Source: Acetobacteraceae bacterium (lineage in GTDB: Bacteria > Pseudomonadota > Alphaproteobacteria > Acetobacterales > Acetobacteraceae). From it: DNA of 8,597 nucleotides. The stretch lies in the NCBI GenBank assembly GCA_030039695.1, contig JASHVB010000232.1, positions 1-8,597 of the forward strand, given 5' to 3'. Positions 1 to 6,412 of this stretch are shown here, piece by piece (position 1 is the first letter of the stretch; every line of letters begins with the position of its first letter). Made by a program: the position numbers and the translations under genes. The notes beneath the pieces were generated by a model. That model ran no database searches and was not told where the DNA came from. It saw nothing but the letters and a program-made list of their open reading frames with translations.

Positions 1-925
1 TCACGTAGAGCGCATAGACCGACGTGCTGGCGCACATGAACAGCCGATCTTTCTTCTTTCCGCCGAAACAGAGATTGGCGCAGGCTTCCGGCAGATGCAC
101 CTTGCCGATCAGGTCGCCGTTTGGGGCATGACAGCGCACGCCGTCTTCCCCGATCTCACCCCAACCCATGCTGCACCACACGTTGCCGTCCACGTCGCAG
201 CGCACACCGTCTGTCATTCCCGGCGCGAAATCGGCAAACTCGCGGCAATGACGCAGCCGCGCGCCATCCACCGCAAAAACGCGAATATGCGCCGGGCCGC
301 CGTGTGATACGCCGCTATCTACCACGTACAGTTTTTGTCCGTCCGGTGAAAAGCACAGGCCATTCGGTCGCACAAAGTCGTCAGCGACGATCGTCGCTCC
401 GCCATTTGGATCGACACGGTAGACGTTGCGGCCGAGCTCCGCTTCGGCCTTGTGTCCCTCATACGGGCCATCAATTCCGTAGCCCGGATCGCTGAACCAG
501 ATTGCACCATCGGATGCCACCACCGCGTCGTTTGGTGCATTGAGCGGCTTGCCGTCGAACCGGTCGATCAGCACGGTGATCCGGCCGTCGATCTCCGTGC
601 GCGTGACACGCCGTGCGTCATGTTCGCACGTGACCAATCGACCCTCGCGGTCGCGCGTGTTGCCGTTGCTGTAGTTCGACGGCGCGCGGAACACCGACAG
701 ATGTCCGTCTTCGTCCAACCAGCGCATGATCCGGTTGTTGGGAATGTCGCTGAACAGCAGGTATCCGCCGTCGCCGAAATACACCGGCCCCTCAGCCCAG
801 CGGAAGCCAGTGGCGATGCGTTCGATGGCTGCATTGCCCTGCTTGTACGTGAAACGCCGGTCCAGTCGCTCGATGCGCGGATCCGGATAATGCGTATCCG
901 GCAAATAACCGAGCGGCAGAGACAT
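1..925 (-). CDS. SMP-30/gluconolactonase/LRE family lactone hydrolase, C-terminal end cut by window edge
   Basis: Six-bladed beta-propeller hydrolase of the SMP-30/gluconolactonase family. Such enzymes open sugar or aromatic lactones using one divalent metal. 308 codons are visible from the ATG at 925, then one base of the next codon. The visible end, SVYALYV, closely matches the family C-terminus, so probably fewer than ten residues are missing. The expected metal and catalytic residues are present: Glu45 (RWAEGPVYF), Asn132 (NAPNDAVV), Asn188 (RPNGLCFSPDG) and Asp239 (GMTDGVRCD). There is no signal peptide, so the protein is probably cytoplasmic. An AAGGA ribosome-binding site at 935-939, nine bases before the ATG, supports this start. 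The gene is divergent from the metallophosphoesterase at 1068 and shares its 142-bp upstream region. The family call is firm. The true substrate (gluconolactone, another sugar lactone, or an organophosphate as in DFPase-like relatives) cannot be read from sequence. Confidence 0.93.
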   Translation of the reverse strand, partial: MSLPLGYLPDTHYPDPRIERLDRRFTYKQGNAAIERIATGFRWAEGPVYFGDGGYLLFSDIPNNRIMRWLDEDGHLSVFRAPSNYSNGNTRDREGRLVTCEHDARRVTRTEIDGRITVLIDRFDGKPLNAPNDAVVASDGAIWFSDPGYGIDGPYEGHKAEAELGRNVYRVDPNGGATIVADDFVRPNGLCFSPDGQKLYVVDSGVSHGGPAHIRVFAVDGARLRHCREFADFAPGMTDGVRCDVDGNVWCSMGWGEIGEDGVRCHAPNGDLIGKVHLPEACANLCFGGKKKDRLFMCASTSVYALYV

Positions 926-969
926 GGCACTCTGTCCTTCGCGTACGGGCGTTGCGGTGCGTGGCAAGA

Positions 970-993
970 TGCGCGGCAGACGTCAACCGCGCA
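970..993. promoter_or_regulatory. 24-bp interrupted dyad, candidate operator between divergent genes
   Basis: The sequence reads TGCGCGG, two bases, GACGTC, two bases, CCGCGCA. The outer 7-bp arms and the inner 6-bp palindrome share exactly the same centre (between 981 and 982), so 10 of 12 base pairs are symmetric. It lies in the 142-bp region between two divergent genes, centred about 57 bp from the lactonase start and 87 bp from the phosphodiesterase start. That is where a dimeric repressor or activator controlling both would bind. No regulator gene is in the window, so the binding protein is unknown. A chance palindrome in GC-rich DNA is the alternative. Confidence 0.45.
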
Positions 994-1067
994 ATGCAAT
1001 CCGATCGGGGCGACGAGCTGCGCGAGATCTGCCACAATAGGCAGTCCCCACGACAAGGAACCTGTCG

Positions 1068-1904
1068 ATGCTGATCTGCCAGCTCACCGACCTGCACGTG
1101 CGTCCCGTCGGCAGGCCCGCCAACCGGGTCAGCGAAACCAACATGTTCACTGAGCGTGCCTTGCGCGTGGTGGCTGCGTTCACACCCGCGCCCGACGTCG
1201 TCGTGCTCACCGGCGATCTGACCGAATCGGGACTAAGCGAGGAATATAGCAACCTCGCCGCCATGCTGCGCCAACATCTGACGCGGCCGGTGTTCGTCAT
1301 CCCCGGCAACCACGACCGGCGCAACACGCTGCGTGAGGGACTCGGCCATCTGCGCGGCGTGACCGACGACCCGCATTACATCCAGTACGCGGTCGATGAA
1401 TATCCGGTGCGGCTGGTGATGCTCGACACGATCGTCCCCGGCGCCGCCCACGGCCATCTGAACCAGGAGCAGCTGCACTTTCTCGACCGCACGCTGGCGG
1501 CGGTGCCGGACAAGCCAACGATCGTGGCGATGCACCATCCGCCGTTCCTCTGCGGGATCGCCCATATGGATCGGATCAATCTGCACAACGCGGAGGAGTT
1601 CGCCGCGGTCATCGCCCGCCACCGCCAGGTGGAGCGCGTCATCTGCGGCCACCACCACCGGCCGATCGTGACCCGCGTAGCGCATGCGATCGTTTCAATT
1701 GCGCCGTCGGTGGCGCATCAGGTGGAGCTGTCGCTTGGTCCGCACGATCCCGCAACATTCACGTTCGAGCCGCCGGCGTTCCAATTGCATCGCTGGACCC
1801 CGGTTGGCGGTGTCGTGTCGCACACGGCCTATGTCGAACGCTTCCCCGGGCCGTATCCATTCATCACCGACCCGGACTATCCGGGTGCCTCGCGTGCGAC
1901 CTGA
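1068..1904 (+). CDS. GpdQ-like calcineurin-type metallophosphodiesterase
   Basis: Binuclear metallophosphoesterase of the calcineurin-like (class III phosphodiesterase) family. Relatives hydrolyse cyclic nucleotides (CpdA/Icc) or glycerophosphodiesters (GpdQ). At 278 residues it has the usual length. All metal ligands are visible: Asp8 and His10 (TDLHV), Asp50 (TGDLTESG), Asn81 and His82 (PGNHDRR), His156 (MHHPP), and His195 and His197 (CGHHHRP). Their spacing follows Enterobacter GpdQ almost residue for residue, so I favour a GpdQ-like enzyme over strict CpdA. There is no signal peptide or membrane segment, so it is probably cytoplasmic. An AAGGAA site at 1055-1060, seven bases upstream, supports the ATG. 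It diverges from the lactonase gene and converges on gabD 37 bp downstream. The fold and chemistry are secure. The physiological substrate (phosphodiester, cyclic nucleotide or phospholipid head group) is inferred only from family. Confidence 0.92.
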   Translation: MLICQLTDLHVRPVGRPANRVSETNMFTERALRVVAAFTPAPDVVVLTGDLTESGLSEEYSNLAAMLRQHLTRPVFVIPGNHDRRNTLREGLGHLRGVTDDPHYIQYAVDEYPVRLVMLDTIVPGAAHGHLNQEQLHFLDRTLAAVPDKPTIVAMHHPPFLCGIAHMDRINLHNAEEFAAVIARHRQVERVICGHHHRPIVTRVAHAIVSIAPSVAHQVELSLGPHDPATFTFEPPAFQLHRWTPVGGVVSHTAYVERFPGPYPFITDPDYPGASRAT

Positions 1905-1920
1905 CGCCGCAAAGGCGGCG
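1905..1920. terminator. GC hairpin between convergent genes, possible weak terminator
   Basis: CGCCGC, loop AAAG, GCGGCG: a perfect 6-bp stem beginning one base after the phosphodiesterase stop codon, in the 37-bp gap before the convergent gabD stop. Neither strand has a run of T after it, so it is not a textbook intrinsic terminator. It may act as a bidirectional pause or as mRNA 3'-end protection. Confidence 0.35.
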
Positions 1921-1941
1921 CAGGCCGCGCGCCGACAGGAC

Positions 1942-3420
1942 TCAGGTGCCGATGCCGCCGAGTGCTAGGTACTTGATCTCGAGATAGTCCTCGATCCCGT
2001 ATTTGGATCCCTCGCGGCCGAGGCCAGAGGCCTTTACGCCACCGAACGGCGCGACCTCGGTCGAGATGATCCCCTCGTTGATGCCGATGATGCCGTATTC
2101 GAGTGCCTCGGCGACGCGGAAGATGCGACCGACATCGCGCGCGTAAAAATACGATGCGAGGCCAAATTCGGTGTCGTTCGCGAGCTTGATCGCCTCCTCT
2201 TCCGTCTTGAACCGGAACAGCGGAGCGACAGGGCCGAAGGTCTCCTCCTTGAAGATCATCGCGCTGTTGGGAACGTTCGCCAGCACGGTGGGCTCGAAGA
2301 AATTACCGCCCAACTTGTGGCGGTGCCCCCCGGTCACCACGCTCGCGCCCCGCTTCAACGCATCGGCGATGTGTTCTTCGACCTTCTGCACGGCGGCGGC
2401 GTTGATCAGCGGGCCTTGCGACACACCGGGCTCCATGCCGTTACCGACCTTCATCGCCTCGACCGCCGCCTTCAGCTTGGCGGTGAACGCGTCATAGACG
2501 CCGTCCTGCACCAGCAGACGGTTGGCGCAGACGCAGGTTTGGCCGGTGTTGCGATATTTGCTCGCCATCGTCCCCGCGACCGCCGCGTCAAGGTCCGCAT
2601 CGTCGAACACGATGAACGGCGCGTCGCCGCCGAGCTCCATGCTGGTCTTCTTGACGCTCGGCGCGCACATCGCCAGCAGCTTGGCGCCGACCTCGGTGCT
2701 ACCGGTGAACGACAGCTTGCGGACCAGCGGGTTGGAGGTGAGTTCGTCGCCCATCGGGCCGGATGGCCCGGTCAACACATTGCAGACGCCGGGCGGCATG
2801 CCCGCACGTTCGGCCAGCACGGCGAGTGCCAGAGCGCTGAACGGCGTCTGCGACGCAGGGCGGATCACCCCGGTGCACCCCGCAGCCCAGCCGGGGCCGG
2901 CCTTGCGGGTGATCATCGCGCTCGGGAAGTTCCACGGCGTGATCGCAGCGAACACGCCGATCGGCTCCTTCAGCACCAGGATGCGGCGGCCCTTGGCGTT
3001 CTGCGGGATTGTATCGCCGTAGATGCGCTTGCCCTCTTCGGCGAACCACTCGATGAAGCTGGCGGCATAAGCGATCTCGCCTTTGCTTTCCGACAGCGGC
3101 TTACCTTGTTCCGCGGTCATGATGACCGCAAGGTCTTCGGTATTTGCCAGCATCAGATCGTTCAGCCTGCGCAGGATGGCTGCGCGTTCCTTCGCCAGCA
3201 TGCCGCGCCAGATTGGCAGGACGCGCGCGGCCGCCTCGATGGCGCGTCGGGTTTCGGCCTGCCCCATGGCGGGCACTTCGCCGATCGCCTCGCCGGTGGC
3301 GGGGTTCTTCACGATCAGCGTCTTGCCGCCGTCGGCCTCGACCCATTTGCCGTCGAGGTAGTTGGCCTGACGAAACAGACTCGGATCCTGCAAGGGAAGC
3401 GGAGAGGTGGGGTTCAGCAT
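1942..3420 (-). CDS. gabD: Succinate-semialdehyde dehydrogenase, NAD(P)+ (aldehyde dehydrogenase family)
   Basis: Oxidises succinate semialdehyde to succinate with NAD(P)+, the last step of the GABA shunt. Some homologues act instead on glutarate semialdehyde. 492 residues is close to the usual length. Much of the protein matches E. coli GabD closely, including TPWNFPSAMITRKAGP (161-176), KLSFTGSTEVG (235-245), GQTCVCANRL (293-302) and the C-terminal ASGLGREGSKYGIEDYLE. Catalytic Cys296 and general base Glu262 are present. The CVC pair (296 and 298), known from E. coli GabD as a possible redox switch, is kept. Asn164 of the oxyanion hole is also present. Oddities: the coenzyme-binding KPA motif reads RPA (Arg187), and residues 176-186 diverge locally from the consensus. 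An AAGGAGAA site (3428-3435) lies seven bases before the ATG. The gene stands alone, with no gabT or transporter in the window, so GABA as the source of substrate is unproven. Confidence 0.93.
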   Translation of the reverse strand: MLNPTSPLPLQDPSLFRQANYLDGKWVEADGGKTLIVKNPATGEAIGEVPAMGQAETRRAIEAAARVLPIWRGMLAKERAAILRRLNDLMLANTEDLAVIMTAEQGKPLSESKGEIAYAASFIEWFAEEGKRIYGDTIPQNAKGRRILVLKEPIGVFAAITPWNFPSAMITRKAGPGWAAGCTGVIRPASQTPFSALALAVLAERAGMPPGVCNVLTGPSGPMGDELTSNPLVRKLSFTGSTEVGAKLLAMCAPSVKKTSMELGGDAPFIVFDDADLDAAVAGTMASKYRNTGQTCVCANRLLVQDGVYDAFTAKLKAAVEAMKVGNGMEPGVSQGPLINAAAVQKVEEHIADALKRGASVVTGGHRHKLGGNFFEPTVLANVPNSAMIFKEETFGPVAPLFRFKTEEEAIKLANDTEFGLASYFYARDVGRIFRVAEALEYGIIGINEGIISTEVAPFGGVKASGLGREGSKYGIEDYLEIKYLALGGIGT

Positions 3421-3475
3421 GTGCGGGTTCTCCTTGCCTCGGCCGTCACCGGGCGGCCATGACGCCGTTCATCGG

Positions 3476-3504
3476 AACATAGGACTCCCGCCCCGGCGTG
3501 TCAG
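3476..3504 (-). promoter_or_regulatory. Sigma-70-like promoter for gabD
   Basis: Read on the minus strand: CTGACA (-35, at 3499-3504, five of six consensus bases), a 17-bp spacer, then TATGTT (-10, at 3476-3481, four of six). Spacing is optimal. Transcription would start near 3469, giving a leader of about 49 nt that includes the gabD ribosome-binding site. The -35 box overlaps the stop codon of the TerC-like remnant. This is a pattern match only, but it is the best promoter candidate I found in the window. Confidence 0.5.
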
Positions 3505-3737
3505 GACCGGTTCGAGCCGCCGTGCGTCGGCCGGCGCGCGATCGCGCCGGCGACGGCAAGGACGCTATCGAGGCTCAAAGTCAGGTCGGCCGGGATGATC
3601 TGCGCCATCGCCTCACCGAGCGTCTTGCGTCCTTCTGTCTGTGCGCCCGGCACGGTCAGTCGGACGGCCAGCACCGCCGGACACCTGGGCAAGCGGGCCT
3701 CGGCAGCCAGGCGGAGCCGCTTGCCAAACGCCAGCAC
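3501..3737 (-). pseudogene. Fragment of a TerC-family integral membrane protein gene
   Basis: A 78-codon open stretch lies between gabD and purB. Its central part, IIPADLTLSLDSVLAVAGA (residues 47-65, about 3543-3599), matches the hallmark transmembrane motif of TerC/YjbE family proteins, typically I-I-x-A-D-L-x-x-S-L-D-N/S-V-L-A-V-A-G-A. The preceding VLAVRLTVPGAQTEGRKTLGE-like stretch (residues 22-42) resembles the helix plus linker before that motif. Intact TerC proteins have about 200 or more residues and seven or so membrane helices. Here the N-terminal half is missing, with an in-frame stop just upstream of the GTG. After residue 67 the sequence turns into ARRPTHGGSNRS and ends. I therefore read it as an internal remnant of a decayed gene. 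TerC proteins are linked to tellurite resistance or manganese export. An alternative is a chance antisense frame in GC-rich DNA, but the motif match is long. Confidence 0.5.
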
Positions 3738-3767
3738 GGCGGTCTAGCTCACATTCCGAGGCGCAGC

Positions 3768-3772
3768 GGAGG
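3768..3772 (+). promoter_or_regulatory. Ribosome-binding site fixing the purB start
   Basis: GGAGG lies seven bases before the ATG at 3780. The purB frame stays open for a further 282 bases upstream, so this site, together with the family-typical N-terminus MIPRYSRPEM, decides the start. The upstream open stretch shows no PurB similarity and overlaps the TerC-like remnant on the other strand. Confidence 0.8.
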
Positions 3773-3779
3773 CGACGCG

Positions 3780-5120
3780 ATGATCCCCCGTTATTCCCGG
3801 CCCGAGATGGCCGACATCTGGGCGCCGGAGAACCGCTACCGAATCTGGTTCGAAATCGAAGCGCTGGCCGCCGAAGCGATGGCGCAGATCGGCGCGATCC
3901 CTGCTGAAGCGGCGCGCAACATCCGCGAACGCGGCGGTGCGGCGATCGACGTTATCGGCCCCGCCGATATCGACCGGATCGACGAGATCGAGCGGGAAAC
4001 GCGGCATGACGTGATCGCGTTCCTGACCTGGCTCGCCGAGTCGGTCGGACCGGACAGCCGCTTTGTGCATCAGGGCATGACCAGCTCGGATGTGCTGGAC
4101 ACCTGCCTGTCGGTGCAGCTGACGCAGGCTGCCGACATTCTGCTTGCGGACATCGAGGCCGTGCAGGCGGCGCTGCAAACGCGCGCTCTGGAGCATAAAT
4201 ATACGCTGACCATCGGGCGCAGCCACGGCATCCATGCCGAACCGACGACGTTTGGATTGAAGCTGGCGGGCCACTACGCGGAGTTCACACGTGACCGCGC
4301 GCGGCTGGTGGCGGCGCGGGCCGAGATCGCGGTGGCGCAGGTGTCTGGTGCGGTGGGCACGTTCGCGCATCTGGATCCGCGGGTGGAGGCGTATGTCGCG
4401 GAGCACCTGGGCCTTGCGCCGGAGCCGGTGTCCACGCAGGTGCTGCCGCGCGATCGGCATGCCATGTTCTTTTCGACGCTGGGCGTCATCGCGGCAGGAA
4501 TCGAGCGGCTTGCGACCGAAGTGCGTCATCTGCAGCGCAGCGAAGTCCGCGAAGCGGAGGAGTTCTTCCATCCGGGCCAGAAAGGTTCGAGCGCGATGCC
4601 CCACAAGCGCAATCCGGTGCTGAGCGAGAACCTGACCGGACTCGCGCGCATCGTGCGCGCCGCGGTCGTGCCGGCGCTGGAGAATGTCACACTGTGGCAC
4701 GAGCGCGACATTTCGCACTCCTCGGTCGAGCGGGTCATCGCGCCGGACGCGACGATCGCGCTCGATTTCGCCCTGGCGCGGCTGGCCGGGATGATGCAGC
4801 GCCTGGTCGTGTATCCGGAGCGGATGACGGCCAACCTGGAGAGCCTCGGTGGCGTGGTCCACTCGGGCGAAGTGCTGCTGGCATTGACGCGCGCAGGGAT
4901 CTTGCGCGAGGACGCGTACCGCATCGTGCAGCGCAACGCGATGGCAACGTGGGAAGCTCTGGGCAAGCCGCACGCCCGCACCTTCCATGACAATCTGCTG
5001 GCGGATCCTGAGGTGATCGGGCGCGTGTCGCGGCCAGCGCTGGAAGCTGCGCTGGACGCGGGGAAGCATATGCAAGCGGTCGACGCCATCTTTGCCCGGG
5101 TATTCGGGGAAGGACGCTGA
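3780..5120 (+). CDS. purB: Adenylosuccinate lyase
   Basis: Fumarase/aspartase superfamily lyase of purine synthesis. It cleaves SAICAR to AICAR plus fumarate, and adenylosuccinate to AMP plus fumarate, as a cytoplasmic homotetramer. 446 residues is normal for alphaproteobacterial PurB (about 435). Visible landmarks, in order: the N-terminal RYSRPEMADIW, His76 (ETRHDV), QGMTSSDVLDT (98-108), the general acid His149 in GRSHGIHAEP, and the flexible signature loop GSSAMPHKRNP (269-279) with catalytic Ser271. HERDISHSSVER follows at 307-318. No catalytic residue is missing, so it should be active. It is not next to other purine genes. It diverges from gabD across a 359-bp spacer and converges on the crotonase gene. 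Whether it is the sole housekeeping copy or a paralogue cannot be decided here. A frame extension to 3498 is rejected on ribosome-binding-site and homology grounds. Confidence 0.94.
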   Translation: MIPRYSRPEMADIWAPENRYRIWFEIEALAAEAMAQIGAIPAEAARNIRERGGAAIDVIGPADIDRIDEIERETRHDVIAFLTWLAESVGPDSRFVHQGMTSSDVLDTCLSVQLTQAADILLADIEAVQAALQTRALEHKYTLTIGRSHGIHAEPTTFGLKLAGHYAEFTRDRARLVAARAEIAVAQVSGAVGTFAHLDPRVEAYVAEHLGLAPEPVSTQVLPRDRHAMFFSTLGVIAAGIERLATEVRHLQRSEVREAEEFFHPGQKGSSAMPHKRNPVLSENLTGLARIVRAAVVPALENVTLWHERDISHSSVERVIAPDATIALDFALARLAGMMQRLVVYPERMTANLESLGGVVHSGEVLLALTRAGILREDAYRIVQRNAMATWEALGKPHARTFHDNLLADPEVIGRVSRPALEAALDAGKHMQAVDAIFARVFGEGR

Positions 5121-5228
5121 CAATCTGCGGACGCAAGGTCCGGTTTCTCGGTTGCTGTCTCGGTCGAACGGTGGCGACAACCGCAGGGACCGCTGAGGAT
5201 CCAGGCCCTTCAAACCTCAAAGCACAAA

Positions 5229-5261
5229 AGCACGAGGATGTTGTCTCTAGATCCTCGTGCT
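5229..5261 (-). terminator. Intrinsic terminator downstream of the crotonase gene
   Basis: A perfect 11-bp inverted repeat: AGCACGAGGAT at 5229-5239 and ATCCTCGTGCT at 5251-5261, with an 11-nt loop. On the minus strand the stem runs into TTTTGTGCTTTG, a fair U-tract, about 65 nt after the crotonase stop. On the plus strand it is followed by GCGCGTTG, so it is not a classical terminator for purB, although the stem could still protect the purB mRNA end. Confidence 0.75.
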
Positions 5262-5277
5262 GCGCGTTGAAATAAGC

Positions 5278-5296
5278 TGGGACCGTCGGGGTCCCA
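5278..5296. terminator. Short secondary hairpin upstream of the main terminator
   Basis: TGGGACC, loop GTCGG, GGTCCCA: a perfect 7-bp stem 30 nt downstream of the crotonase stop codon. On the minus strand it is followed by GCTTATTTC, only mildly U-rich. It may reinforce the stronger hairpin at 5229-5261 or stabilise the 3' end. It is seen directly, but its function is inferred. Confidence 0.35.
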
Positions 5297-5325
5297 CGCA
5301 TCGTGGCAATAGCGCCGGGGTTTCG

Positions 5326-6126
5326 CTACTGCGCCGCCTCCACCTTGGGTAACCGATAGCGGTCGTGCGGATCGTCCCAACCTTTGAACTTTGGCGCACG
5401 CTTCTCCGCAAACGCCGCACGTGACTCCATGAGATCGCTCTTCGCCCCGTGCTCGTGGAGCGCCGCCGCGAGGCGCTGCATCGGCGCCGACGGGAGGGGA
5501 CGCATCTGCCGCATCATGTGCACCGTGTTGACACGCGACGCTGGAGGCAGCGTCAACAGGTGCTCGGCCATCGCCAATGCGCTGGGCATCAACTCCTCCT
5601 GCTCCACCAGCCGATTGAGAAAACCCACCTGGTAGAATCGCTCGGCGTTGAAGCGAAAGCCCAGCGCCATTTCCATCGCGATGGGATAGGGCAGATTGGC
5701 GATGTGGCCGTGATTGTAGCCGCCGAGCAACCAGCGTTTCGCTTCCGATACCTCGAAGATGGCGCTGCGCACCGCGACGCGCAGGTCAGTCCGCTCCACC
5801 AGCATGAAACCGCCGCCCATCGCGAAGCCGTTCACCGCAGCGATTACCGGCTTCTCCAGCGCACCCGACATGAACGGGTCTTCGATGGCTGGCTGGCGAC
5901 CGCCCGGTGCGCCGTTCTGCAGCGACTCCTTCATGTCCTCGCCGGCGCAGAACGCGCGACCGGCACCCGTGAAGATCGCGACCTCCAGGTCGTTGTCCTG
6001 GCGAAAGGCCGTCCAGGTCTCGGCAAGCTCTGTGCGCAGCGCGTGATTGAGCGCGTTCAGCCGTTCCGGACGGTTCATCCGCACGACCAGGATCTGCCCG
6101 TGGCGTTCGGTTTCGACGACTGGCAT
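5326..6126 (-). CDS. Enoyl-CoA hydratase/isomerase (crotonase) family protein with atypical active site
   Basis: Crotonase-fold protein of 266 residues, acting on a CoA thioester in fatty-acid or aromatic-acid catabolism. The first oxyanion-hole segment is FTGAGRAFCAGEDMKE (52-67) and the second is VNGFAMGGGF (98-107), both typical. In hydratases the residue after GGG-x is the first catalytic Glu (Glu144 of rat mitochondrial enzyme). Here it is Met108. The second, Glu164, is kept as Glu128 (FEVSEAKR). A one-glutamate site suggests an isomerase, hydrolase or lyase rather than a standard hydratase. The helix that usually reads ELALACDLRIA is MLVERTDLRVA, and the GAGGTQRLP-like segment is replaced by GGYNHGHIANLP. 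The C-terminal EKRAPKFKG is family-typical. AAGGAGA at 6133-6139 supports the ATG. A terminator follows. No thiolase, dehydrogenase or CoA ligase is adjacent, so the substrate is unknown. Confidence 0.88.
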   Translation of the reverse strand: MPVVETERHGQILVVRMNRPERLNALNHALRTELAETWTAFRQDNDLEVAIFTGAGRAFCAGEDMKESLQNGAPGGRQPAIEDPFMSGALEKPVIAAVNGFAMGGGFMLVERTDLRVAVRSAIFEVSEAKRWLLGGYNHGHIANLPYPIAMEMALGFRFNAERFYQVGFLNRLVEQEELMPSALAMAEHLLTLPPASRVNTVHMMRQMRPLPSAPMQRLAAALHEHGAKSDLMESRAAFAEKRAPKFKGWDDPHDRYRLPKVEAAQ

Positions 6127-6412
6127 GTGTGGTCTCCTTGTCCCGAGCGGGGATTAACCACAAAGCCATCGGGCGACAAAGAGGCGGCCTTACACCAGCC
6201 TCGGCCGCGCAGGACCCACGCCGTCGTCGCATCGTGCATGAGGGTGCGCCGATATCAATCCATTGTGCTGTTCGGGGGTGCGATCCGCGCGGTTTTCTTG
6301 CAACGCCTCGGCGTGAGCGAGCCGCGGTCCGAACCGGGCGCAATGGCATTGTTGGCGGGCAGCGATGTTGATCTTGAGCGCGCCGGGTTTCCACAAGTCG
6401 TGGGATTGAGGC
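6127..6412. other. Intergenic spacer without a recognised gene
   Basis: 286 bp separate the S10 peptidase stop from the crotonase start; both genes are on the minus strand. Apart from the crotonase ribosome-binding site at 6133-6139 I recognise nothing in any of the six frames. One plus-strand frame (ATG at 6238 to a stop at 6423, about 61 codons, including RYQSIVLFGGAIRAVFLQ) has mixed, protein-like composition. It lacks a clear ribosome-binding site and overlaps the S10 stop, so I do not call it a gene. The spacer is long enough for a separate crotonase promoter, but no box pair is convincing. Confidence 0.6.

Noticed and set aside
452..1153. Plus-strand frame of 233 codons overlapping the lactonase gene and running into the phosphodiesterase
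   Set aside because: It runs antisense to the SMP-30 gene, whose metal and catalytic residues are all on the minus strand, and it overlaps the start of the phosphodiesterase.
2317..3462. 381-codon plus-strand open frame opposite gabD
   Set aside because: Antisense shadow of a fully convincing aldehyde dehydrogenase; low-complexity composition and no recognisable motif.
3498..3779. Upstream open extension of the purB reading frame (94 extra codons)
   Set aside because: The translated extension is arginine-rich and does not resemble PurB. The GGAGG site and conserved N-terminus at 3780 fix the start, and the opposite strand carries the TerC-like motif.
5137..5191. Long imperfect hairpin after purB (GGTCC ... 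GGACC with inner GTTG ... CAAC)
   Set aside because: The arms are short, interrupted and not followed by a T-run, so it is not distinguishable from background in GC-rich DNA.
3744..5213. 489-codon minus-strand open frame opposite purB
   Set aside because: It is an antisense shadow created by third-position GC bias. Its translation is Arg/His-rich with no domain, while the plus strand encodes a complete PurB.
5310..5328. TAGCG/CGCTA inverted repeat overlapping the crotonase stop codon
   Set aside because: A five-base stem with a nine-base loop is expected by chance, and it overlaps the coding end.
6153..6179. Possible crotonase promoter boxes on the minus strand (TTGTCG with GTTAAT)
   Set aside because: The spacing is only 15 bp, and a 17-bp alternative has a poor -10 match, so the evidence is too weak to call.
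5449..6237. Plus-strand open frame opposite the crotonase gene
   Set aside because: Antisense shadow; only its tail beyond 6237 lies outside known genes, and that part is discussed separately.
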